NCBI RefSeq assembly: GCF_014855515.1
Contig: NZ_JACYFK010000003.1
Span: 124,001 to 188,000, forward strand
Direction of reading: 5' to 3'
Source of the DNA: Euzebyella marina
Lineage (GTDB): Bacteria > Bacteroidota > Bacteroidia > Flavobacteriales > Flavobacteriaceae
Length of the DNA: 64,000 nucleotides
Part shown: piece after piece, positions 36,955-45,934 of the stretch
Numbering within the stretch: the first letter of the stretch is position 1
Layout of the letters: every line of letters starts with the position of its first letter
Position numbers and translations under genes: made by a program
Notes under the pieces: generated by a model
Told to the model about the DNA's origin: nothing
The model's input: the letters and a program-made list of their open reading frames with translations, nothing else
The model's database searches: none

Positions 36955-38316
36955 ATGTCAAAGTTTGAACTGAAATTGCCTCGAATGGGTGAGAGTGTTG
37001 CCGAAGCGACCTTAACGGCATGGCTTAAGGATGTCGGGGACACTATTGAACTGGATGAGCCAATTTTTGAGATAGCTACTGATAAGGTAGATTCAGAAGT
37101 GCCCAGTGAAGTAGAGGGTAAGCTTGTGGAAAAACTATTCGAGGTTGATGATGTTGTCAAAGTAGGTCAAACAGTGGCGATTATTGAAACGGAAGGTGAG
37201 GTCGAAGAGAATCAGGTGCCTGCCTCACATGATGTTGAAAAAGAGAACCAAGAAGCGGTATTGGCCGTTTCTGAGAGCGTCGAAACCGCTAGAAAAACGG
37301 TGGCTTCAACAGCAACTCAAAAGACTTCTTTCGATAGTTCTGAAAGATTTTACTCTCCTTTGGTTCGAAATATTGCGAAGCAAGAAGGTATAACTATTGA
37401 GCAGTTAGATTCCATTGCAGGTACTGGTAAAGAAGGTAGGGTTACCAAGAATGATATTTTGGCCTACGTAGAAAATGGGCAACAGAGCTCAAATGGTAGT
37501 GCTGTCGAGAGTCAGCCTCAACGCGAGCAGCCATCCGTATCTGTTGAAAAAGTGGTAGACAAACCCCAAGAGGTAAAAGTGCCTGAAGAAGCTCAAGCTA
37601 GTAATGTTAATGGTGAGGTAATTGAAATGACCCGAATGGGTAAGCTGATCGCCAAGCACATGTCAGAAAGTGTTGCGACCTCTGCGCACGTGCAAAGTTT
37701 TATAGAGGTCGATGTTACTAATGTCGTTAATTGGAGGAATTCGGTTAAAGATGCTTTTGAAAAAAGAGAGGGTGAAAAATTGACTTTTACTCCCATCTTT
37801 ATGGAGGCGGTTGCCAAAGCTTTGAAGAAATATCCGATGATGAATATTTCGGTAGATGGCGACAAGGTAATCAAGAAAAAGAATATTAATATCGGTATGG
37901 CCGCTGCTCTACCGGATGGTAACTTGATTGTGCCGGTTATAAAGAATGCTGACCAATTGAATATGGTAGGCATGGCCCGGGTGGTCAATGATTTGGCTCA
38001 TAGGGCAAGGGAGAATAAGTTGAAACCCGATGAGGTGCAAGATGGTACCTATACCGTAACGAACGTAGGAACCTTCGGTAGCGTTTTCGGAACGCCCATA
38101 ATCAACCAACCACAAGTAGGTATTTTGGCATTGGGCGCTATTCGCAAAATGCCATCGGTAATTGAAACAGCTGATGGAGATTTTATTGGTATTCGCAGTA
38201 AAATGTATCTTTCTCATAGCTATGATCATAGGGTGGTCAATGGTGCTTTGGGTAGTATGTTCGTCAAAGCGGTTGCTGACTATCTTGAAGCCTGGGATGT
38301 TGATAGGGAAGTGTGA
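36955..38316 (+). CDS. Dihydrolipoamide acyltransferase, E2 component of a 2-oxoacid dehydrogenase complex
   Basis: 453 residues. A single lipoyl domain (about 1-80) has the lipoylated Lys in ATDKVDSEVPS. A Pro/Glu/Gln-rich linker leads to the E1/E3-binding domain (about 122-162, YSPLVRNIAKQEG ... GRVTKNDILAYV), then a second linker and the catalytic domain (about 220-453). The catalytic motif reads DHRVVNG, with Asn where most E2 enzymes have Asp (HRxxDG). Sequence style fits the branched-chain or 2-oxoglutarate group more than pyruvate. No E1 or E3 gene is adjacent, so its partner enzymes are encoded elsewhere. It acts in the cytoplasm as the complex core. Confidence 0.92.
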   Translation: MSKFELKLPRMGESVAEATLTAWLKDVGDTIELDEPIFEIATDKVDSEVPSEVEGKLVEKLFEVDDVVKVGQTVAIIETEGEVEENQVPASHDVEKENQEAVLAVSESVETARKTVASTATQKTSFDSSERFYSPLVRNIAKQEGITIEQLDSIAGTGKEGRVTKNDILAYVENGQQSSNGSAVESQPQREQPSVSVEKVVDKPQEVKVPEEAQASNVNGEVIEMTRMGKLIAKHMSESVATSAHVQSFIEVDVTNVVNWRNSVKDAFEKREGEKLTFTPIFMEAVAKALKKYPMMNISVDGDKVIKKKNINIGMAAALPDGNLIVPVIKNADQLNMVGMARVVNDLAHRARENKLKPDEVQDGTYTVTNVGTFGSVFGTPIINQPQVGILALGAIRKMPSVIETADGDFIGIRSKMYLSHSYDHRVVNGALGSMFVKAVADYLEAWDVDREV

Positions 38317-38397
38317 AAAACGCTATATAAGCTTGTTATTTTGTCAATTTGCAAAATTATTACTTAAATAATTTCATTTTGTAGATCGATTAAGGGT

Positions 38398-38462
38398 TTT
38401 TGTTAGAAATCTTCGATTAACTTATTGCTAACAAAATCTTTGTCATTTTGGTGTTAAATTTG
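38398..38462 (+). promoter_or_regulatory. Inverted repeat and promoter box upstream of the 38480 gene
   Basis: TTTTGTTAG (38398-38406) and CTAACAAAA (38428-38436) form a perfect 9-base inverted repeat with a 21-base spacer. TAAATTTG (38455-38462, exact TAnnTTTG) follows, 17 bases before the ATG. Confidence 0.5.
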
Positions 38463-38479
38463 TCGCTTACCGACCAAAA

Positions 38480-39751
38480 ATGCCAAAAAGACCAAACTCC
38501 ATTTTCGAGGTTTTCCTCGAAAGACTGTTCTATTTTGTTCTCATTTTAAGCGCTACTATTGCTGCTTCACAAGAAACTGAGGATGAGAAAAAAGCGCCTA
38601 TGCGCTTGTATATCAACTGCAATTGCGATAAAAACTTTCTAAGGCAAGAAATCAAGTATGTCGGTCACGTTCGTGATCAGGCACAGGCCAATATAACCCT
38701 TTTTATTTTCGACATTGCCAATGGTAGTGGCGGGAGAACCTTTAATTTAGAATTTAAAGGTCTAGGCGATTATGAGGCTATTGCGAGTAAGCTGACTTAT
38801 GATACTTCTACCAATATGACCTCTGATGAGATTAGAAAGGGGATGCTTAAAAAAGTACAGTCCGGGTTATTGCCCTATGTTCTCGCATCTGGTTTGGCCG
38901 AAGATGTTACCTATACCGTCAATCAAAGTGGTATGGCCGAGGTGCAAGAAATTGACTTTACCGACCCTTGGAATAACTGGATATTCGAAGTTTTCGGTTC
39001 GGCAGATCTCGGAAAAGAATCTAGTAGAAAAGATTTCAAGTACCGATTGGGTTTTCAAAGTGACCATGTAACCGATAATTGGAGAATTCGAACCGATGTG
39101 GGCCTATTTCAATCGAACAGCGAATATGAGACTGATGGGGTTCTTTATACTAGTGAGCGGTTTCGTTACAATGCCGATGGTAGTATTGTGAGAAGTATTT
39201 CCGACCATTGGTCAACAGGTATTTTTTCTGGCTTGCGCCATGATACCTTTACCAATCTCGATTTCAGGTATTATGTGCAACCGGCCATTGAGTATAATAT
39301 TTATCCATATAAAGAAGTCTTAAGGCGAGAAATCGTCTTTGCCTACAAAATCGGGTATTTTCATAACGACTACATCGAAACTACAATTTTCAATAAATTG
39401 ACCGAGGGCATCTATGACCATTCTTTAGATATGCAAGTACGCTATCGACAGCAGTGGGGCAATATATATGCGCACATTAGGGGCTCTTCTTTTCTTAGTG
39501 ATTTTACCAAAAATAGGTTACAGCTCAATAGTAATGTCAACGTAAGATTGGTAAAGGGGTTGGCTGTTCGGTTTGCCAGTCGCTATGAAATAATTAGAGA
39601 CCAGATCAATTTACCGGGGGGCGATGCTTCTATTGAAGATGTACTATTGCAGCAAAAGCAAATTGCTACCGACTATGAACTGGGTTTTAGTGTAGGCCTG
39701 AGTTATACCTTTGGTTCGGCGTTCAATAATGTAATCAATACCCGATTATAG
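38480..39751 (+). CDS. Predicted outer-membrane beta-barrel protein of unknown function
   Basis: 423 residues. The N-terminus has a long hydrophobic stretch (about residues 11-30) ending ATIAASQETED, a probable signal peptide with a long n-region. Residues about 40-150 form a small domain with a Cys-x-Cys pair (YINCNCDKNF) and a TolB-like or secretin-like alternation. The remainder (about 160-423) is a run of amphipathic strands with aromatic girdles, ending in SYTFGSAFNNVINTRL, as in outer-membrane barrels. I do not recognise a named family. It has its own promoter. Confidence 0.72.
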   Translation: MPKRPNSIFEVFLERLFYFVLILSATIAASQETEDEKKAPMRLYINCNCDKNFLRQEIKYVGHVRDQAQANITLFIFDIANGSGGRTFNLEFKGLGDYEAIASKLTYDTSTNMTSDEIRKGMLKKVQSGLLPYVLASGLAEDVTYTVNQSGMAEVQEIDFTDPWNNWIFEVFGSADLGKESSRKDFKYRLGFQSDHVTDNWRIRTDVGLFQSNSEYETDGVLYTSERFRYNADGSIVRSISDHWSTGIFSGLRHDTFTNLDFRYYVQPAIEYNIYPYKEVLRREIVFAYKIGYFHNDYIETTIFNKLTEGIYDHSLDMQVRYRQQWGNIYAHIRGSSFLSDFTKNRLQLNSNVNVRLVKGLAVRFASRYEIIRDQINLPGGDASIEDVLLQQKQIATDYELGFSVGLSYTFGSAFNNVINTRL

Positions 39752-39822
39752 TTTGAGATGGAGAGCGGTTTGGTTTTTCTAGTAAAGGGTAAAACATATC
39801 TTTGCAACAAATCTTAAAGCAG

Positions 39823-40599
39823 ATGCAACTTAACTTAACAAGACCTATTTGTTTCTTTGATTTGGAAACTACTGGTACAAATGTGGCCAAAGATCGTATT
39901 GTAGAGATTTCCATATTAAAAGTATTTCCCAACGGCAACAAAGAGAGTAAAACTTGGTTGGTGAATCCTGAGGTTGAAATTCCTGATGAGGTGGTGGCCA
40001 TTCACGGTATTTCAAATGAAAAAGTAGCTGGCGAACCTACTTTTAAAGAGCTTTCCAAAGAAGTCTATAAAATGATCAAAGATTGTGATTTGGGCGGTTT
40101 TAATTCAGATAGGTTCGATATTCCTCTTCTGGCCGAAGAAATGCTTCGGGCCGATGTCGATTTTGATATGAAGCGCATGGTTTCTATTGATGTGCAGACC
40201 ATTTTTCATAAAATGGAAAAACGAACTTTAGGTGCCGCTTATAAGTTTTATTGTGAAAAAGAACTAACCGATGCCCACAGTGCCGAGGCAGATACCCACG
40301 CTACCTATGAGGTTCTTTTGGCTCAATTGGATAGATATTCAGAACTTGAGAACAATGTAAAGAAGTTGGCCGAGTTTTCAACACATCGCCAGTTTGCCGA
40401 TTTCGCTGGCTTTTTGGGCTATGATGAAGATGGTGACGAAACATTCTCTTTCGGCAAGCACAAGGGTAAAAAGGTGCTCGAAGTTCTAGAGAAAGAACCT
40501 GGTTATTTTGGGTGGATTTTAAATGCCGATTTTCCGCTGTATACCAAAAAGGTACTTACACAGATTAAGTTAAGCCAGTTGAACAACAAATTGGGTTAG
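39823..40599 (+). CDS. 3'-5' exonuclease of the DnaQ/DEDD superfamily
   Basis: 258 residues from the ATG at 39823; a TTG at 39802 would add seven residues. Exo I motif is CFFDLETTGTN, Exo II lies around GFNSDRFDIPLL and Exo III around HSAEADTHATYEV, with the catalytic DEDDh His. A C-terminal extension (about 200-258, SFGKHKGKKVLEVLEKEPGY) is typical of proteins that pair an exonuclease with a small putative DNA-binding segment. The expected role is proofreading or DNA repair in the cytoplasm. It is the first gene of a same-strand run to cinA. Confidence 0.92.
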   Translation: MQLNLTRPICFFDLETTGTNVAKDRIVEISILKVFPNGNKESKTWLVNPEVEIPDEVVAIHGISNEKVAGEPTFKELSKEVYKMIKDCDLGGFNSDRFDIPLLAEEMLRADVDFDMKRMVSIDVQTIFHKMEKRTLGAAYKFYCEKELTDAHSAEADTHATYEVLLAQLDRYSELENNVKKLAEFSTHRQFADFAGFLGYDEDGDETFSFGKHKGKKVLEVLEKEPGYFGWILNADFPLYTKKVLTQIKLSQLNNKLG

Positions 40600-40641
40600 G
40601 TGCCAAAACAAAGGGCCTTTAATTTTTCAATCTTATAAACA

Positions 40642-41253
40642 ATGAAGCTAATTTGTATTGGTCGTAACTATACCGAGCATATTGAAGAACTTCAAAACGA
40701 AAGGCCAGATGAGCCTGTTGTTTTTATAAAGCCTGATTCTGCCGTATTGCCTAATGAGCAAGATTTCTACATACCAGAGTTTTCGAACGATGTGCACCAC
40801 GAAGTTGAGGTACTGATCAAAATAAAAAAGGTAGGCAAGCACATCGATGAAAAATTTTCGCATAAGTATTATGATGAAATCGGGTTGGGTATAGATTTTA
40901 CGGCTAGGGATGTGCAGCAGAAATTAAAGGAAAAAGGCCTGCCGTGGGAAAAAGCGAAGGGTTTCGATGGGGCCGCCGTCATCGGTAAATGGATACACAA
41001 GTCAAATTTTGACAACCTCGACAACGTATCGTTTTCTTTGGTCAAAAATGGAGAGGAAGTTCAAAAAGGAAATACCAGTCTTATGCTATGGAAGATAGAT
41101 GAAATTATAGCATACGTGTCTAAATTTTTCATGTTAAAAAAAGGAGATATCATTTTTACCGGAACACCTGCCGGTGTTGGAAGAGTAAAGGCAAATGACT
41201 ATCTTTCGGGTATATTGGAAGGGCATGAACTCTTCCGAATAAATGTAAAATAA
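40642..41253 (+). CDS. Fumarylacetoacetate hydrolase (FAH) family protein
   Basis: 203 residues, the minimal FAH catalytic domain. Metal-binding and signature segments are visible: IGRNYTEH at the N-terminus, HHEVEVLIKI, the TARDVQ loop, KGFDGAAVIG and the near-terminal GDIIFTGTPAGVG. Related enzymes are acylpyruvases, oxaloacetate decarboxylases or isomerases in aromatic catabolism. A house-cleaning acylpyruvase is the best guess for this short form. The stop overlaps the Hpt gene start by one base, so they are translationally coupled. Confidence 0.9.
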   Translation: MKLICIGRNYTEHIEELQNERPDEPVVFIKPDSAVLPNEQDFYIPEFSNDVHHEVEVLIKIKKVGKHIDEKFSHKYYDEIGLGIDFTARDVQQKLKEKGLPWEKAKGFDGAAVIGKWIHKSNFDNLDNVSFSLVKNGEEVQKGNTSLMLWKIDEIIAYVSKFFMLKKGDIIFTGTPAGVGRVKANDYLSGILEGHELFRINVK

Positions 41254-41591
41254 TGATTTACAATCTTGATAAGATAAATGAGATGGCAGAAGGCGACGAA
41301 GCTTTTATCAATTCTGTAATCTCGGTTTTTTTAGAGGAAGTTCCACAAGATCTTGAAGATTTGGAAACGGCACTCGACCAACAAAACCATGAGAGGGTTT
41401 ATAAATTGGCCCACAAAATCAAACCTAACGTAGATTTGTTGGGTATGGAGCAGACCAGGGCGGTAGCACTGCAGGTCGAGACCCTAGGCAAGAACAACGC
41501 GAGTATGGATGAGATAAGAAAGGTGTTTCCTATGCTCAAGAAAGACATACATCAAGTGGTTGCCGAACTTCATAAAGATTTTGACCTCTAA
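41253..41591 (+). CDS. Stand-alone Hpt (histidine phosphotransfer) domain protein
   Basis: 112 residues of four-helix Hpt type. The phosphorylatable His is in KLAHKIKPNVDLLGM (about residue 50), followed by the conserved helix. Such proteins shuttle phosphate between a hybrid histidine kinase and a response regulator. There is no kinase or regulator in the window, so its partners are distant. The overlap with the FAH-family gene and the 27-base gap to cinA put a signalling protein inside a metabolic and repair operon. Confidence 0.88.
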   Translation: MIYNLDKINEMAEGDEAFINSVISVFLEEVPQDLEDLETALDQQNHERVYKLAHKIKPNVDLLGMEQTRAVALQVETLGKNNASMDEIRKVFPMLKKDIHQVVAELHKDFDL

Positions 41592-41618
41592 TCCACTGTT
41601 TTTCAAAATTAGGTTTTA

Positions 41619-42878
41619 ATGAATTCATTATTGGCAGAGATCATCACCATCGGTGATGAAATATTGATTGGCCAAATCGTTGACACCAATTCAGCTTTTA
41701 TTTCAAAAGAGCTAAATAAAATAGGTGTTTCCGTTTATCAAATAACTTCGGTTCAAGATGACCGTGAGCATATTCTACAAGCTTTTGAAGATGCCAAAAA
41801 AAGAGTTTCGATAGTAATAGTTACCGGCGGCTTGGGTCCCACGAAAGATGATGTCACTAAATTAACCTTTTGCGAGTTTTTCAACGATACCCTGGTTGAG
41901 AATGCCGAAGTACTTGAAAATGTAGAAAATCTTTTCAAAAGGCACATTACCAATACGCCTATTTCTGATATCAACCGCAAACAGGCACTAGTGCCCTCAA
42001 AAGCGGAGGTGCTGCAAAATGTTTATGGTACCGCGCCAGGTATGTGGATGCGGCAAGATGGTGTGGTGTTCGTTTCGTTACCTGGGGTTCCTTTTGAAAT
42101 GAAGAACCTAATGATTGATAAGGTGCTGCCAAAGATAGCGCTGGAGTTCGAACGCCCTTACATCATTCACCGCACCTTGGTAACTTACGGTTTGGGAGAA
42201 AGTGCTATTGCCGATCGTCTCGAATCTTGGGAGAACAGTTTGCCCCACTACATACGTTTGGCTTACCTACCAAGTCTAGGTAAAGTTCGACTAAGGTTGT
42301 CGGCGAAAGGGTCCGATAGAGAGATTTTGCAAAAATCGGTTGATTCCGAGGTTCAAAAATTGAACGGTCTTATTAAAGACATCCTTTATGGGGTAGAAGA
42401 TGACGAGTCTTTAGAACATGTAGTTTCTAAAATGCTTGCTGAGCGAGGAATGACCTTATCTACCGCGGAGAGCTGTACAGGTGGGCGAATTGCAGAGCAA
42501 TTGACCGCTGTACCAGGGGCGTCGGCTTATTTCAAGGGTACTGTGGTCAGTTACGCCACCGAGGTGAAGATTGAAGTGCTGAAGGTGAAGCAGGAAACAA
42601 TCAATGAATATTCGGTAGTTAGTGCCGAAGTAGCAAAACAAATGGCAGAAAATGTAAAGCATTTGATGAAGTCACATTTCGCCATTGCCACTACGGGTAA
42701 TGCCGGACCAACGAAAGGAGATTCTGATGCGGATATAGGCACTGTCTTTATCGCCATAGCTACTCCCAGCGATATAATTGTCGAAAAATTCAATATGGGC
42801 AACCATCGGGAAAGAATCGTTCAAAAGACCGTACATAAGGCATTTGAGCTGCTACAGAAAGAAATTTTAAAAATCTGA
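41619..42878 (+). CDS. cinA: CinA family protein with nicotinamide-nucleotide amidohydrolase domain
   Basis: 419 residues, the full two-domain form. The N-terminal MoeA/MogA-like domain (about 1-170, [24 protein letters not shown]) is an ADP-ribose pyrophosphatase in characterised members. The C-terminal domain (about 255-415, [29 protein letters not shown]) hydrolyses NMN to nicotinate mononucleotide. Together they recycle pyridine-nucleotide breakdown products. The old name is competence/damage-inducible protein. It is the last gene of the run beginning with the exonuclease. Confidence 0.95.
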   Translation: MNSLLAEIITIGDEILIGQIVDTNSAFISKELNKIGVSVYQITSVQDDREHILQAFEDAKKRVSIVIVTGGLGPTKDDVTKLTFCEFFNDTLVENAEVLENVENLFKRHITNTPISDINRKQALVPSKAEVLQNVYGTAPGMWMRQDGVVFVSLPGVPFEMKNLMIDKVLPKIALEFERPYIIHRTLVTYGLGESAIADRLESWENSLPHYIRLAYLPSLGKVRLRLSAKGSDREILQKSVDSEVQKLNGLIKDILYGVEDDESLEHVVSKMLAERGMTLSTAESCTGGRIAEQLTAVPGASAYFKGTVVSYATEVKIEVLKVKQETINEYSVVSAEVAKQMAENVKHLMKSHFAIATTGNAGPTKGDSDADIGTVFIAIATPSDIIVEKFNMGNHRERIVQKTVHKAFELLQKEILKI

Positions 42879-42887
42879 AATATTCTT

Positions 42888-42918
42888 TTGTGTGTCCCGT
42901 AAAAATGATATAAATTTG
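42888..42918 (+). promoter_or_regulatory. Promoter of the rpmB-rpmG-DUF4295 operon
   Basis: TTG at 42888-42890 and TAAATTTG at 42911-42918 with 20 bases between them fit the Bacteroidota -33/-7 pattern well. The ATG follows 27 bases after the box. Confidence 0.65.
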
Positions 42919-42945
42919 CACCCTGTTTAAAGAAAAATCAGCGCA

Positions 42946-43182
42946 ATGTCAAAAGTTTGTGAAATTACGGGTAAGAGGGCGATGTCTGGAAACAATGTTT
43001 CTTTCTCTATCAATAAGACCAAAAGAAGGTTCAACGTTAACCTTTCAAAGAAACGTTTTTACATTCCTGAAGAAGACCGTTGGGTAACCCTAAAGGTTTC
43101 TGCGAAGGCATTGAAAATCATCAATAAAAAAGGCGTTTCTGCTGTATTGAAAGACGCCAAAGCCCAAGGATTGGTAAAATAA
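42946..43182 (+). CDS. rpmB: 50S ribosomal protein L28
   Basis: 78 residues, very basic. It begins SKVCEITGKRAMSGNNVSFS, the family signature. The rRNA-binding segment TKRRFNVNLSKKRFY follows, then a C-terminal WVTLKVSAKALKIINKKG. It is part of the large ribosomal subunit. It is followed after 11 bases by rpmG, and the order rpmB-rpmG-DUF4295-ftsY is characteristic of Bacteroidota. Confidence 0.97.
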   Translation: MSKVCEITGKRAMSGNNVSFSINKTKRRFNVNLSKKRFYIPEEDRWVTLKVSAKALKIINKKGVSAVLKDAKAQGLVK

Positions 43183-43193
43183 GCTAGATAAAG

Positions 43194-43376
43194 ATGGCAA
43201 AGAAAGGTAATAGAATTCAGGTTATTTTGGAATGCACCGAGCATAAAGATTCTGGTATGCCAGGAACTTCAAGGTACATCACTACCAAAAACAAGAAGAA
43301 CACTCCAGAAAGAATGGAGATTAAGAAATTCAACCCCATTCTTAAGAGAATGACGGTTCATAAAGAAATCAAATAA
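43194..43376 (+). CDS. rpmG: 50S ribosomal protein L33
   Basis: 60 residues. The sequence [19 protein letters not shown] ... [20 protein letters not shown] is typical of L33. Only a single Cys remains (LECTEH), so this is the zinc-free paralogue type without the two CxxC pairs. It lies between rpmB and the DUF4295 gene in one operon. Confidence 0.97.
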   Translation: MAKKGNRIQVILECTEHKDSGMPGTSRYITTKNKKNTPERMEIKKFNPILKRMTVHKEIK

Positions 43377-43421
43377 GAACGTTTCTGCAATTTGAGTAGA
43401 ACGCTATAAAAGTTATTAGCC

Positions 43422-43574
43422 ATGGCAAAGAAGACGGTAGCAAGTTTACAGACAAGTTCAAAAAGATTGACCAAGGCCATTAAAATGGTCAAGTCACCAA
43501 AAACTGGTGCTTACACATTCGTAGAGTCTGTTATGGCTCCTGAACTTGTTAATGAGTGGTTAGATAAAAAATAA
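43422..43574 (+). CDS. DUF4295 small basic protein
   Basis: 50 residues (MAKKTVASLQTSSKRLTKAI ... PELVNEWLDKK), rich in Lys and Ser. It matches the short DUF4295 family, which is found in Bacteroidota and almost always follows rpmG. A ribosome-associated role is likely from context but not proven. The end lies just before a strong terminator, so it closes the rpmB operon. Confidence 0.93.
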   Translation: MAKKTVASLQTSSKRLTKAIKMVKSPKTGAYTFVESVMAPELVNEWLDKK

Positions 43575-43594
43575 TCCGCTCGTATAAAAGCATT

Positions 43595-43627
43595 AAAGCC
43601 TCTTTCGAAAGAAGGAGGTTTTTTTTT
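43595..43627 (+). terminator. Intrinsic terminator after the ribosomal-protein operon
   Basis: Stem CCTCTTTC / GAAGGAGG (43599-43606, 43611-43618) with GAAA loop, extended by A-T pairs and followed by a run of nine T's. Confidence 0.92.
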
Positions 43628-43714
43628 GCCCTAAACGAACGTTTGTTTCAAAGGTAAACCCTTTGTGAACTTGACTCTTACTTTCTTATATTTACAGCCA
43701 TCAATTTTGTTATC

Positions 43715-44668
43715 ATGAGTTTATTCAAGAATATTTTCTCATCTAAGAAGAAAGAGACCCTAGATAAAGGGTTGGAGAAAAGTAAAACAACATTCTTTTC
43801 TAAATTGAGTAAGGCCGTTGCCGGTAAATCAAAGGTAGATGATGATGTATTGGATGATTTGGAAGAGGTGTTGGTCACTTCTGATGTTGGGGTCAATACG
43901 ACTTTAAAGATTATTGATAGAATTGAGGCCCGTGTATCCAAAGATAAATACTTGGGTACCGAAGAGCTTAATACCATATTAAGGGAAGAGATTGCAGGTC
44001 TTTTATCTGAGACACATGTGGGTGAAGACGTTGAGTTTACCACTCCCTCAGGAAAGAAACCCTATGTGATTATGGTGGTAGGGGTCAACGGGGTCGGTAA
44101 AACGACAACAATCGGTAAACTGGCACACCAATACAAAAAGAAGGGCCTTAAAGTGGTTTTGGGTGCTGCGGATACTTTTCGGGCGGCTGCAATTGACCAG
44201 CTTCAGGTTTGGGCTGATAGGGTAGAGGTGCCCATTGTAAAGCAAAAAATGGGTAGTGATCCTGCTTCCGTGGCTTTTGATACTTTAAGTTCGGCGGTAA
44301 AGCAAGATGCCGATGTGGTAATCATCGATACGGCCGGGAGGCTGCATAATAAGGTGAACTTGATGAACGAATTGACCAAGGTCAAAAGGGTTATGCAAAA
44401 AGTGGTTGAAGATACGCCACATGATGTGCTATTGGTTTTAGATGGCTCAACTGGTCAGAACGCTTTTGAACAGGCTAAGCAGTTCACCAAAGCCACTGAA
44501 GTTACCTCATTGGCGGTAACCAAACTTGACGGAACCGCAAAAGGGGGCGTAGTCATCGGTATTTCTGATCAATTTCAAATTCCTGTCAAATACATAGGGG
44601 TGGGTGAAGGCATTGAAGACCTGCAGGTTTTCAATAAATACGAGTTTGTCGATTCTTTCTTTGGGTAA
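43715..44668 (+). CDS. ftsY: Signal recognition particle receptor FtsY
   Basis: 317 residues. After a short basic N-terminus (no long acidic A domain) comes the N domain (LDDLEEVLVTSDVGV). The G domain has P-loop GVNGVGKTTTIGKLA, the AADTFRAAAIDQL insertion-box region, DTAGRL and TKLDGTAKGG. It is the membrane-associated GTPase that receives ribosome-nascent chain-SRP complexes. The stop is directly next to the convergent serine-hydrolase stop at 44669, with no terminator hairpin between them. Confidence 0.96.
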   Translation: MSLFKNIFSSKKKETLDKGLEKSKTTFFSKLSKAVAGKSKVDDDVLDDLEEVLVTSDVGVNTTLKIIDRIEARVSKDKYLGTEELNTILREEIAGLLSETHVGEDVEFTTPSGKKPYVIMVVGVNGVGKTTTIGKLAHQYKKKGLKVVLGAADTFRAAAIDQLQVWADRVEVPIVKQKMGSDPASVAFDTLSSAVKQDADVVIIDTAGRLHNKVNLMNELTKVKRVMQKVVEDTPHDVLLVLDGSTGQNAFEQAKQFTKATEVTSLAVTKLDGTAKGGVVIGISDQFQIPVKYIGVGEGIEDLQVFNKYEFVDSFFG

Positions 44669-45808
44669 TCAGTTGCCCATTAGGGCATTGATTTTTTCCC
44701 ACAATTGTTCGTCAAAACTAGAAGGGCCCAAGTTGCTTTCGCTAGCATCATCGCCAAGTCTTACTATGACCAGCTTTTGGCTGGGTACTACATATAATTT
44801 TTGATCGTTGGCACCTAGACCAGCTATCAGATCGGCCGGTGCGTTCTCCATCAATGGGGTAGGATACGAAACTTCAGACCGGGGCATTCTAACAGATTCT
44901 TTTCCGTTTAACCACCAGAGGTAACCATATGATGGGTTCAATTCTTGAGAGGTGTTCGTCATATCAAAAAAGTAGTCTTTGTCGCTGATAATCGGGGTGT
45001 TCTCCCAAGTGCCTTCATTTAGGGCTAAAAGCCCGTAACGGGCCATGCTTCTTGCATTACTGAAGAAAAGATTGTTATAGCCAACTTTCACCCACTGACC
45101 GCTCATGCCGATCAAATCTCCGATCTTTGTTTTGAAATAGTCTTTAAAATCCATTTCGGTGGCACTGCTTAGCACTTGGTCGAGAAGGGTATAAGGGGCA
45201 TTGTGATAGTACCAGAAAGCGCCCGCATCGTTCAAGTAGTCGAGACATTCGGGGTCATAGCAAAATATATCGTCGGTATAATCAAGTCCGCTTGTCATCG
45301 TTAATTGGTTCCAGATGGTAATCTGTTGTTCTTGTTCCAAAGGCATTGACGTCCATCCCTCTCCCAAATAATCGGTTGTAGGATCATTCAAATTTAAAAA
45401 ACCTTCTTCTTGGGCAATACCGACCATCATTGAAGTAAGTGTTTTACCGGCAGAGTTCCAGGTATGTTTTGAATCTATTGTAAATCCCCCAAAATACCAT
45501 TCCGCTATTATTTTCCCATTTTTTAAAATGATAAAGGCATCTGTTCCCTTTTCATCTAAAAAGGTAATCATTGGCTGCACTTGAGATTCATCCCAATTTT
45601 GCTCTTCGAAAGTGGTTTCTTCCCAAATATCTGAATCGGTCGGAGGAAAATACAGAGCTTCCTCTTCAGGTTCCGGATTTTCCTCTGGTTCCGGATTTTC
45701 AACCGTATCTTGCTCAATTTCCTTTTCACTCGGCTGTGGATCATCGCTACTGCACGAGATGGCCACAGAAATACAAAACAAGCTTAAAACGAGATTGGAA
45801 AATTTCAT
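44669..45808 (-). CDS. Serine hydrolase lipoprotein (beta-lactamase/class C-related family)
   Basis: 379 residues from the ATG at 45808, which gives a proper lipoprotein signal (MKFSNLVLSLF ... AISC). An upstream ATG at 45838 would add ten residues before it. A Glu/Pro-rich spacer (NPEPEENPEPEEE) leads to the hydrolase domain. The catalytic SxxK is SAGK (THTWNSAGK-type context), and a YxN-like YYHN follows. Relatives include D-alanyl-D-alanine carboxypeptidases and esterases, so the substrate is uncertain. It is predicted to be attached to the outer membrane. Confidence 0.9.
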   Translation of the reverse strand: MKFSNLVLSLFCISVAISCSSDDPQPSEKEIEQDTVENPEPEENPEPEEEALYFPPTDSDIWEETTFEEQNWDESQVQPMITFLDEKGTDAFIILKNGKIIAEWYFGGFTIDSKHTWNSAGKTLTSMMVGIAQEEGFLNLNDPTTDYLGEGWTSMPLEQEQQITIWNQLTMTSGLDYTDDIFCYDPECLDYLNDAGAFWYYHNAPYTLLDQVLSSATEMDFKDYFKTKIGDLIGMSGQWVKVGYNNLFFSNARSMARYGLLALNEGTWENTPIISDKDYFFDMTNTSQELNPSYGYLWWLNGKESVRMPRSEVSYPTPLMENAPADLIAGLGANDQKLYVVPSQKLVIVRLGDDASESNLGPSSFDEQLWEKINALMGN

Positions 45809-45909
45809 GTCACTGGAATTTAAACAATTAGATTTCAAAACTTTATATAGGTTTAACGCTAAAAAGCAATAAATCGTCTTAAATATGTCTCGTTACTATT
45901 GTCTTGTTG

Positions 45910-45917
45910 TATTTTTG
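45910..45917 (+). promoter_or_regulatory. Promoter -7 box for rimO
   Basis: TATTTTTG, an exact TAnnTTTG match, lies 17 bases before the ATG at 45935. It supports that ATG over the in-frame TTG at 45899, which lies upstream of the box. Confidence 0.6.
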
Positions 45918-45934
45918 CATCCCAATTAAAACAA

